This document shows, piece by piece, positions 35,701 to 47,700 of a stretch of DNA of 64,000 nt (position 1 is the stretch's first letter; every line of letters starts with the position of its first letter). The notes beneath the pieces were generated by a model that worked only from the letters and a program-made list of their open reading frames with translations, was not told the origin of the DNA and made no database searches. Source of the stretch: Tretioscincus oriximinensis (lineage: Eukaryota > Chordata > Lepidosauria > Squamata > Gymnophthalmidae); assembly GCA_022410635.1 (NCBI GenBank), contig JAJVDF010000467.1, positions 479,289 through 543,288 on the forward strand, given 5' to 3'. A program made the position numbers and the translations under genes.

Positions 35701-38700
35701 TATTTCCCACTCAATTAATCAGCTTTAACCAGGTTAAACCCAAAACAATGTCATACGAATGAGGGAATTTTAAAAAGTGTTGATTCCACTGGAAGCCAAT
35801 CCCCCTTGTCAATTTTTCAGTGCACTGTACAGATGGCCTACCAAACATTGCTTGACCCCCAATACTTGGACCACCTTTGAACTAATTACACACCTTGTGC
35901 AATCTGAGTCTAATAGAACGTTAACTAACAATCTTTCTAGAACCTGGACATGGACACCATAGCACCAATCAAAGTAGGCCTCATTTGTTTCCTGCCTGAC
36001 ACTGCCTGCATCATCACTATCTTCATACTCATAGGATGCCCAGTAAGTCCCATTTTGATGTTACCAGCTGATTTGCCATCTTGTTGCTCAGTCATTCAAT
36101 TGACTGAGCAATTCCCCACTTTCTGTAGTAGAACTCGGCAGTAGTATTCAGTTCCCCTTCTTCATGGAGCACTTGGCGACAAAATGGCTGGCTTGCTCAC
36201 AGGCAAAGCAGCCACTGTCAGCTTTTAGGACAATCGACCACACTGAAGATTCTGTTGCTCACAATGTCCTCTTACCATTACTTGTTTGAATGACTGTAGT
36301 TTCCTTGCATAGCTGACCAAATGAAAATTCTGCTCCTCCAGTTGAATCCATCAGACCAATGAATCTGGTTTATGTTGTATCGAGTATAATTCTATTATCA
36401 CTGGCAAGAGGCTTTATTCAATGCAATCTTCACCCTTTCCAACCAATCAGTCCATTTTGTAGTCAGTTTATGGACCTCAGCAGCATATTTAGCCACTGAG
36501 AAGAAGTCCTGTTGAAAAGAATTCAGTTTCTCCAGTGAATCCCTTCACTAGGAGTCCTCAAAGTGCTCTCAGCACTCAAATTAAGGCAGGTCTTCAACAC
36601 ATCCATCAAACAAAGCTGTAAGTCTTCCACATGCTTCACCTCGAAGCTGGCCATAGATGTATCTGTCCTTTGAGGTTTCATCAGTAAATGTATGGCAATA
36701 GTCTGAGCAAAAGTCTTGCATTTGGCTAAGAACACTGGCAATGTTTGATGATTGCTGTCATGAGTAACCTTCAGCTCATGTATATAAATACACGATGGCC
36801 CCCAAATTGCCAGATCAGTTTGAGGTTTGTTAGTCTATCATTTGCCCCTGTAGGAGCGAAATAGGCTGATGCTTCCTGAACCTGTACTACTTGTATCAAC
36901 ACTTCTTCCTGAAGGGCAATATAGTGACAATATAGTGGGTTTTAGATTGGTGATTTTAGCTCTCTGATGGTCATCTTCAAAGCTGAGGTGCCCAAAGATC
37001 AGGGTTTCCTAGTAGCAGTTCCCCATCAAATCTTCTTTCTGTGGTATCTGTCAGCAGTTTTGCCCTTTTTTTTGTCACTGTCTTCCATTCAATGAACCAC
37101 AACAGATTTTTTTCTCAGGCCCTCTTATAAAGCCTTCTACTATTTGAAATAACCATGCCATCAATGGTATACCAAGAAAGTGATTTATTAAATCAGCTTT
37201 GTGTCTAGCAACTGAATCAAAACTGAAGCAGCAGCAATGGGCTCTAGCTCCTCCTCCCCTTGCCCATCCATGCCTCCACCCACTCTCGCCATCCCTTGCT
37301 CCCTCCCATCCCCCTTTCCCTTGCCGCTTCTTTATTTGGTTCCTTCTTTCTTTCCAATTTCTTTTTCTTTCTCCTTCCTTTCCTCCTTTGTTTTTTCTTC
37401 TTTATCTTCCTTCCTTCTCTTCCATTTTTCATCCATTCCTTCCTGTACTGTCCCCGTACTGAACCCTGTCATATTCCATTTCCAACATCTTTCCACCCAG
37501 AGAACTGTCAATTTATTACTTCCGTCTCTTTTCTGTCTTTTAGACAGATTCCAACCCAGAATTGTGGTCTGTGGAGACTGCCAAAGTTCATTGGTCGTTA
37601 TACTTCAGAACGTTGAACTCTGCCACGTACCTTTTATTATATACTAGGTGAAAGCCCATAAAAAGTTTGCAGGAGTAGGTTCTCTGTCCCACTCTTCCTC
37701 TTATATAAGAACAAAAGAACATAAGAAGAGCCATACTGGATCAGGCCAGAGCCCGTCTAATCCAGCATTCTGTCTCATACAGAGGCCCACCAGAGGCACC
37801 TGAGTAGTCTGAACTGAGGAAAGCAAAATATGCTCCTGTTCATGACTCCCTGCAAATGGTATCTTAGGAGTCCTCCTGCCTGATGCAACATCCAGACATC
37901 CATCCTAGTACCCATTTGTATCCTCGGTGTCCATAAATCTGTCTAGTCCTGTCTTGAAACTATCCAAGCTGTTAGCTACAACCTCTTCAGGAAGTAAATT
38001 CCACAGGTCGATAACCCTCTGGGTGAAAAAATACTTTCTTTTGTCTGTTCTCACTTTTCTACCCATCAGTTTCAAGGAGTGCCCTCTGGTCCTTGTGCTG
38101 TGTGATAGAGAAAACTTTTTTTTGTATTCACCCTGTCCATCCCATGCATGATTTTGTACACTATAATCAGGTCACCTCTCAAATGTTGCCTTTCAAGGCT
38201 GAAGAGGCCCAGACGTTGCAGCCTGACTTCATAAGGGAGGTGCTCCAGACCCTTGATCATTTTTGTTCACCTTCTCTAGTTCCACAATATCCTTCTTGAG
38301 ATGTGGTGACCAGAACTAAACACAGTATTCCAAATGTGGCCTCACCAGATTTATAAAGAGGCAAAATAACATTTGCTGACTTGTTTTTTATTCCTTTCCT
38401 AATTATTCCCAACATGAAATTTGGCTTTTTTGCTGCTGCTGCACACTGGGTTGACATCTTCATTGAACTGTCCACCAACATTCTTTTCTTGCCCGGTCAC
38501 AGAAAGCTTAGTTCCTATCAGGTGGTAGGAGTAGTTGGGGTTCTTTGGCCCAGTATGCATGACTTTGCACTTGCTTAAATTGAAGTGCATTTGCCACTTT
38601 GATGCCCACTCACCCCCTTCCTCCCCCCTTCCTTACCTCCCTCTTCTCCATCTCTTCTTTCTCCCCTCTCCCTCCCCCTTCTTTCCTCCTCCTCTCCTCC

Positions 38701-41700
38701 CTGTCCCTCCTTCATCCTTTCACTCCTCCTCTTCCTCCCCTTCTTTCTTCCCTCTTCCTCTTCTTCAGCTTCTTCTTCCCCCTCTGCCCTCCTCCCCTTG
38801 GGGAGCATAGAGTTGTTGGGTAGAGAGGCCATCTAGGTGTGCTCTATGCAATCTGCATGGAACCAGCCTAGCTCCCAGCCACAGCTGGTGAGTATGTATG
38901 GAGAGGGAAAGGAAAGGGAAGGAAGGAGGAGCAGAGGTAGTATGAGTGCTTGGGGGACTGTAGCGGGAGGAAGTATGGGTCCTTGGGAGGGAGGTGATGG
39001 GAGTGAAAGAGGGATGATGGGTGCTTGGGGGTGGCAGGAAGGAGGGAGAATGAGTGCTTGGGGGTAATGGGAGGGAGGGTGGATGGGTGCTTGGGGGGTG
39101 GCAGGAGGGAGGGTGGGTTCTAGGGGGGGCAGCAACAGAAAGGAGGGAGGCTGTGCTAAGCTCTCTGGATTGTTCCCCTTCTCACCCTGGACTCGCCAAT
39201 CCAAGGCAAGGTGGGGAAGCAGTGCGGCCCAGCACCAGTCGCTTCCCCAGTGGATTCTTGGGAAGGGGGGGGATTAATCTGCTTTCCCTTCCCCTTCTGA
39301 AGCAGGGAAAGCAGATTAAACCCAAGTGGAGCTGCTGGGGATGTGGCGTAATGGCAGTGGTGGCAACAGCTGAGGCAAAGGTCCTGTCCCCAGGACAGAA
39401 AATTTGCCTCGCTAGCTTTCGCCCTTTCCTCTGTGGGAGTTACTGTACCTATGGAGGTAGGGGTGGCCTTGAGTGAACCAGCGGCCACCATCTTTCCAGC
39501 CCAGATCAGAGAACTGAAAGGTGGGAGATGCCTTCTGGCTTTCCAATCGGGACCCTGGGTATGTGCGCACCTGGAGGCACAAACCTTCACATCCATCCAT
39601 CTCACAATTAGTAATTTTAAATGATAATTTAATAGGAGACCTAGGGTTGAAAATATTATGCACCTGATTCTAAAATAGAAATCTTCTATCAGTTGGGAAT
39701 CTCTAGTTGGAGGATTACCTTGATGGCAGATGTAGCTATCTGGATGTGATGGAGGCGTCGTAGCGTACTCTCACGGTCAATAAAATACGAAGCTGCCAGC
39801 TGGTGGAGTGTTTCCAAAGAGATAGTGTTATTCCCACCACTTCCTGAAAGGCCCCCACCTTCTGCTCTGCGGCTGAGCTTCCGCTTGTCCACGAAAATGG
39901 TCAGTGACTCTTCTCCTGCAAGAAATATGAGGTACTGTTCTTAAAATACTGTTTTGGAGTCGTTATTTGTTAAGCAAAATAATGAAAAGACCAAAGCTCA
40001 AATCACATTTGGACTGGGGAATAGACCAAACGATCAGCAGAAATTGGGTTTTTATACTGCTGATTGCTTCACTATTCCACAATCATACTCAAACTTGCCT
40101 TGGGTGATTATTTTTAAGCAATACATTATCATTCCTGCATCCTGCAAACAGTTTTGCAAGAAGTGCGAAGGCTGTATTCTAGTCTTCTATATGCCTGCTG
40201 CGCCTCCTTTTGCAATGATTGGCCAAGAAAGTAACGTAAGCTTTTTTCACCCAATCACAGTGAGGGAAAGTAGCCAGGTATGTGTAGCAGGATATAGGAA
40301 ATCTAGAATACAGTCTTCATACATTCTACTCCGGGGCTAGGAGCGGATATGCTTATGCCTTGTGAAGACAGCAAACATTTCACCCAATCAGTGGATGGGA
40401 ACTTTTCCAGTCACCATTTCCTGGGAGGAGGAGGAGGAGGAAGAAGAAGAAGAAGAAGGAGGAGGAGAAGAAGGAGAAGGAGAAGGAGGAGGAGAAGGAG
40501 GAGGAGAAGGAGGAGGAGAAGGACAAGGAGGAGGAGAATGTTTATGTTTTATTCCAAGCCCTGTTTCTACTGCACTTTATTATATCTGGGGACAGAGCTT
40601 GACTGTCCATATGTTAGTGCGGATTATTGCAAGCCCCATTTGGGATCTGCCATAACCTACACTAGTATGTAGATGGAAGAAGAAGCGGCTTACAAGGATA
40701 TATTTTGCCCGAAGGCTTCCATTCTATCTTCCCCACCAGGCTGTGGTGGTTCCCATGTATCTACTTGCAGTCAGTTGCAATGTCATGCTTTTGAATAGCT
40801 GGGTTGGCTAGAGCTACAGGCTAGTGGAAGGTGCTCACCCCTCCCCACGTCCCACACAGGGCTTCGAAACCCCATCTCCCAGGCGAGAGACGGATTCTTT
40901 AGCGACTGAGCTATCCCCAGATGTAGCAGCACAGGCTGCTTTTTAAAAAGGGGCAAAGTTCAGTAAAATTTGAAGTTTTAACTAAGCCACTATTGTTATC
41001 ATACCTGTCTTTACATTATTCTCTTTCCATTGCAGGAGTGCTGCACCTTTAACGAGTGTGTAAAAAAAGGAATTTCAGCAAGTGCTGCTGGGCGTTATAA
41101 GTTGCGCCTGCTGAAATGGATTGTTTCACAACTATTAGCTTTCCTATTCTTTTCTGGTAATCCTAACTGTGGAGGGATTTTTCCTGCAGCAATTGCCAGT
41201 TCAATATATGATCTCCAGTCCTGCAGTGAAAAACAGTTTATAGTTGTCCTTTAGTCTTTTTGCTCTGTTACTGGATTCAGAAGTGGGCAAATACTTTTAG
41301 CGTATCAGTAAAAAGCATAGATAATGTACCAAAATAATTCTTGTACTTAAATGCTACATCTGGAGAGATTAGTGGGTTTGTTTAATATTATTCAATAAAA
41401 TAAAACAATGGACTTCTGGAGACACAAGATACATATTTTTATTAAGTCTGTTTCACGCCAGCCTTAATTTCGACTCTTGATATTGAATACTTGAGAAAAT
41501 ATTTGGAGTATTTTCTTCTTCCTAGTAAATAAATTCAGATTTTGTCAACAATGATTCAAAAATCACACAGCAAGCAGTATGAATATTTACCTCCAAGAGT
41601 GGCAGAGACTAGAAAGTGAGTCCCGTATTTTTTTATCAGGCTCTCTGTAATTTGTTGGAGACTGGGCCGGCGCCCCAGAAGCCGAATATTACGGATAAAT

Positions 41701-44700
41701 TCTGGTGCCAGAGGAAAAGGCAGACTGAAGAAATCTTTCCTTTCCAGTACTAAGTTGTTCACCTTCCAGCGAGCAAATTCTCTAGCAGAAGAAGGAAGAA
41801 ACCAGTAACATTATAGCAAACATTATTTTCACAGGACCTGAGATGTATAAAAAAAGAGAATGCTCCTGTCTCAAGAAATAAAGGAAAAAATAATCTGCAG
41901 AGAGTCATTTTTAGGGATTCTCTGATGTAATTAAAAAAACATCAGTCACAAATCTTGATTTATTTTTCCCCATGAATAAAGAGAAAATATTCAGAAACTG
42001 AATATTTAGATATTTTTTTTCTTAATCTACTTTAGAACCTAAGTAGATGGTTCCTTGTTGAAAAAGCAGGACACTGGCAACCTCATCCAAGCCCCACCTC
42101 AACCTGCTTTAATCCATGTCATGCCTCACACCCCTTCCCAAACGATGGCTCTAATCAAAAATTGGACCCTTTGTGTCATTCCATGCTTCTTCTTCCACTC
42201 TGCCTTTTCTGCCTCTCTCCCTCTTTAACTTCACTGTGATCTAGCTTATGCTGGCAAAATGGCGTTGCTTGCATAATGCCATAAAACAGCTTCTGAGATA
42301 CAGCCATTATAAGAGTATCTGTCTTCTTTACTACCCTATAGAAGAAACAAAGGATAGTGTACCCATCGATAATTGCACTAAAATAAGGGAACTAAACTAA
42401 AATTAAGGGAACACTTTAATATAACATATTAAAGTTAAAGTGTTCCCTTAATTGTTTTGAGCAGTATATATAAAATGCTCTAGGAATGTGTTACAGATGT
42501 GAAAACTGTATATTTATCAAAATCAAAAAGTCCGCTACGGCCGCGACTGCGGCTGCGCGACAATTTGCCGGGAGGAAAAGGGGAGACGCTTTAGGAAGCC
42601 GCCTCCTTCTCTGTGCCCCGGAAATGGGCGCAGGGAGGTGACACGGATTCTGGGCGACAGATGGTATAAAAACCCTCTGCTGCCCGCCATCTTCCTACTT
42701 CTTTGGCGGCCGCGTGAAATGGTATGGCATGGGCGGCCGCGCTGAGAGGAGCAGGCGCCCAGATGGGCCACGTCACAGGGCGTGGCCTAGCTGGTCGCAG
42801 GTCAGGTTGGGTGGCTGACCTGGGCCAGTGATGCCGGTCAGGCCGGGAGGCTGACCTGGGGTCGACTGCCAAGCTGCTGCGCCTGCCACACTCCTACTCA
42901 AGCTATGGCCTATTTCTCTCCACTTTGGGTTATGTTAAAAGCACTTCAGGTGACTTAGTTTTCGGGATGCATTATTGTGACAAATTTGCGTTAGGGTTTT
43001 GGAATATGTTAATATTTAATAAATTATGTTTTCTCCTACAAGGTTGTGGTCTCCCTTTCTCCCTGCCACGGCAATATCTTTATATATTCCAAAACTTCCA
43101 ATAAATTAAATAAACTAAGGTATATATTCCGACAAATAACAAAAATGTATTGTGTTCTGCCACCTTGGTGTGGGGCACACATGGGTGGTCACAGAAAAAT
43201 GCGCAGCCCGGCATACTGGATCAGCCTGAACTAGACCCCAGATGATTGGACCAGCCACTCATGTGATGTCTGACATATGACCTTGAGTTACCATGTGGCA
43301 TACTTAGAAATGTTCCACAATTTTCATTCCCTGAAAATATTTTACTACAATTTCCAGCATTCTCAGTGAGCCAAAAGCCAATGAGGTTTTTACAGCTAGC
43401 ATTAATTGACATTACTGAATGTCCCCACTAAGTAATCTTTCATATTTAAAAGAAGTCTGTTTCTGAATTGAGAAAAATAAGCCAGCAGAAAAACTGAGAT
43501 GACAAGGCTTTTTAGTAAGTGGATCACTGACCTTCCGTAAGGTAATAAGGCAAATTCTACGTGATGTTGCTGCCAACTCACTAAAAATCCTTAATGAAGA
43601 TGTAGCCTGGGATGAGAAAGAACTATACATATAACTAATTTATGTCAAAAACAAATTCCAAAGTTGGAATGTCAAATCTATGAAAAGATGGATGAGGTAT
43701 TTTTACAGGAAATGAAAGAAAAACGTAAACAACTAAAGTTTAAAATGGCAAAATTGTACAAAGACAAAAAAAAATTTAAAAGATTATGGCAGAATTCTAT
43801 TAAAAATTATATAAAAAGGGATATATATATTAGGGATTATTATTTAAATATTGGAAATAAAGTGCTAGATCTTGACAAAACAATGTTAAGTGCTCCACTT
43901 AGGGAAGAGGAAATACTTAAAGTAGGCTGACCAGATGCCCCCTTTGGGGGGGGGGGAAACCCGGTTTTGGGGTGTCTACCCCGCCCTCCTGGGGGGACGC
44001 CATTTCCCCGGTTTTTGCTGAGGAAAAAAAATATTTTTTTTTGAAAAAAAAATTGTTTTGAATTTGTTTTTGAAAAAAAAATCACTGCAGCACCACTAGG
44101 GGGCTCTGGCATCTGAGACCAGCTCCTGAAGGCACCTTTCCCTCTGTAAAAAAATTTAAAAATTCTGATGTACTCCAAAAATTCTCAGTTTAAAAATTCT
44201 CACACACTTAAAAAAATTCTCACATGCTTCACTGATTTCTTGGGTGAGAATTTTGGAAGGGAACGCATGTTGGTGGGTAATTTGCATATTTATGAATATG
44301 CAAATTAGCATGAATATTAATTACCCTGGTTTGGGTCTCAGAAAATCTGGTCAGTCTACTTAAAGTAATTAGAAATCTGAATACAGGAAGCAGACGGTTT
44401 TAGTGCAATCTACCATAAATTGTTTATAGAGGAATTACCACCACAATTGACTAACTTATACAGTAACGTATACAAGACACAAAATATTGAAACCGGGAAG
44501 GGAAAAGCTATCACCAATGTCACACAGGCCTTTTGGGCTCAGTAACCAAGATTATAAAATCTTTGCTAAAATTCTTGTGAATAAACTCAAGATCATTCTA
44601 CCACAGATTAGATTGACCAGATTTTCTGAGGCACCAACTGGGGTAATTAATATTCATGCTAATTTGCATATTAGCATATTCATAACTTTCATATTAGCAT

Positions 44701-47700
44701 TGGCATATTCATGAATATGCAAATCACCCACCAACGTGCATTCCCTTCTAAAATTCCCGCCCGAGAAATCTGTGAAGCATGTGGGAATTTTTTTAAGTGT
44801 GTGAGAATTTTTTAGTGCATCATAAATTTGCATTTATTTTTTTTTACTGAGGGGAGGGTGCCTTCAGGAGCTGGCTCCGGTTGCTAGAGCACCCTAGTGG
44901 TGGTGCAGTGAATTGTTTTTTAAAAAAATGTTTTTTTTTTCAAGTGCATGAAATTTTTTTGAAGTGCATGTGAATTTTTATTTTTTACTGAGAGGAGGGT
45001 GTCTCCAAGAACTGGCCCTGGTTGCCAGAAGTCCCTAAGGTTGGTGCAGAGAATTCTAAAAAAAAGCAACACTTTTTTTTTGCTCTGCAAAACCCAGGGA
45101 AATGGTGCCACCCTCACCCCGGGAGGGCAGGGTGGGCACCCCAAAATTGGGTTTCTCCCCCCTCAAAAGAGGTCATCTCGTCATCCTACCACAAATCATC
45201 CAAGAGAATAATACGGATTTGTCAAGGGAAGAAGAACAGGTGATTCTATTGGTGATCAAGATGTAATTAATATTTTGAGTCACACCTGAACTATGAACAG
45301 GAAAATGGCTTTACTGAAACCAGACACATAGAATTTATTTAATCATACATTCTTAAATAATGTAGACAACTCAACTTAGGAAATAAGTTTAGTAAAAATT
45401 TAAAAATGTACAAGAACAATCAGGCCTACTGCATGTTAAAATTAACAACAAAAAAGAAGCCTGATAAACACAGAAAATAGCACAAAACAGGGAAGGCTGT
45501 TATTGCTAGCGTTAATCATTTTATTTATTTATTTATTTGTACTTGTATCCCACCCTATACCCAATGGTCTCAGGGCAGCCAACCATAGGGCAGCGCACAT
45601 AGCTTTTGTTGCTTTCTCCACAACAGACACCCTGTGGAGTATGTTGGGCTGAGAGAGTTCAAAGAAATGTGACTGGCCCAAGGTCACCCAGCTGGCTTTC
45701 GTGGAGGAGTGGGGAATTGAACACAGAAATAAAACTAAATCTATTTGCAGATGGTGCCTTATTAATTAATGACCAACCTATACAAATTATTAGAAGTATT
45801 AAAATTATTCTTGATAAATTTAAGGAACAATCAAACCTATTCATAAATGCAAACAAATTAGAAATATTTTATTAATAAGCCCCCATTGGAACAGCCTTAG
45901 AAGAGAATCGGGATTTAAACTAGAACTTAGAAAATTTAAATACTTGGGTATATGGATTTACAAGAACATGAATATAATGATGGAAGGAAATAACAAGGTG
46001 TAGAAAAAACAGTGAAACAATTAAAAAGCTGGAAAATAAGTTTCTGAGTAAAACAAGAAGGATAAGAGCCCTTAAAATGAAAACAGTGCCGAAACTAATG
46101 TATCTCTTTCATACTCTGCTAATAGAAATTCTGATTAGACTACTAAGAAGCTAAGACAGAAAACTAAATTTATAAATTGCTGGACACAAGAAACCTAGAC
46201 TAAAGAAGAAAATACTAATAACCAGGGATCCCTAATTTACAATATATGAATAAGCTTTCAATTTAGAAAGGCTTCTAGAAAAACTATGCATAATAAAGAA
46301 ATGGGCTGAGCTAGAATTAAAAATTAATGGATATTGGAATCAAGAAATTATATTTTAAAAATTGGTGAAGGAAAAAAACCTAGGTCAAATGTCCTTGCTA
46401 AACAATGATTAATATGGAAAAGATGGAAACAAAAATTAGAAACAGAGAACTCTGTTAACCACAATATGGCCATATGTAGAAAATGGTTACTTAGAAGAGT
46501 TCGGAATAAATTAAAAGAAAATGATATCACTAAAATAGAACAATTATATGACAAAATAAACAATCTATGGGCAGACAACAATTAATAAATCTATTAGGTG
46601 ACTATAGAAGGCCTCAAATCAGAGACATAATAAGCTATATAAACAAGGAACAGCATAAAAGGCTATTACATCAACGTGATACTGAGATACACAGTATCTA
46701 CTTACACAGTAAGTAGGCTAACCAGATGAGCCCTTTGGGGGGGGGGGTTGAAAACCCAGTTTTGGGGTGCCTCCCAGGTTTTTTTGAGGAAAATGTTTTC
46801 AAAAAAACTTTTTTAAAAATTTATTTTTATTTTTTTTTCCTCAGAAAAAAATGGGAGGCACCCCAAAATGGGTTTTCAACCCCCCCNAAAAATGGGTCAT
46901 CTAGTTAACCTACTGTAAGAAACAAATGAAAACAAGAAAACCTATGTTGGGTGAAATACCAAGATTAATGATCAATTAAGTGGGTGATATAACACAACAT
47001 CTACTCAGAAGGTGGTCAAGAGATATTGATTTGAGACATTGGATATAGAGTTAGAAACAAAAAGAATGAAAAATATACATTATAGTAATGTAAAGGAAAC
47101 AAGATGAAAAATCATACACAAACAAATGGTTTGATTAAATGTTACAGAAAAACAGAAAAAAAACACACATAACATAACATAAAACACAATAACATAAAAC
47201 ATACATTCCCACCCACCCACCCGCTGGAGACTTGGAAGAATTCTATACTAATCACTACAATAAAAGTCTTTGATCGTACAGCATGGTGATAGTGTGCGAC
47301 AGAATAACATTTCTATTGTTGTTAACACCAAAGGCAATCAACTTTTGCCAATTTCTCTCCCAGTTTTGCCCTATTGTCAGCCCCAAATTATATAAACGCC
47401 TTTGCCTTATAACATCATATATAAGAAATTCAGATAAATATTCGTACCATTGATCAAGTGTCCATTTTGTTTTATCTTTCCAACCTCTGGCTATTGTTAG
47501 TTGTCCTGCCCAGATTGCTCTTTCCAGTACGTAATTTTCATTTATATTCAGCTGGGGGTTCTTACATCTATACATCATCAGCGTTATCTCGTTTTTGTTT
47601 ACATTCACCCCCAGTATATCTCTTAATTCTGCAATGATCTGATCCCACCAACTTTGGACATGTACACAATTATACCACATATGGAGATAACTGCCCATCT

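Noticed and set aside
38575..38832. 85-codon Glu/Arg-rich minus frame
   Set aside because: Antisense of a polypyrimidine tract.
38833..39204. 123-codon Pro-rich minus frame
   Set aside because: Translation of the antisense of a G-rich minisatellite; the apparent PPS..PQAP repeats are the 33-bp units.
40349..40672. Frames rich in poly-Arg or poly-Glu
   Set aside because: They are direct translations of a GGA/GAA microsatellite and carry no domain.
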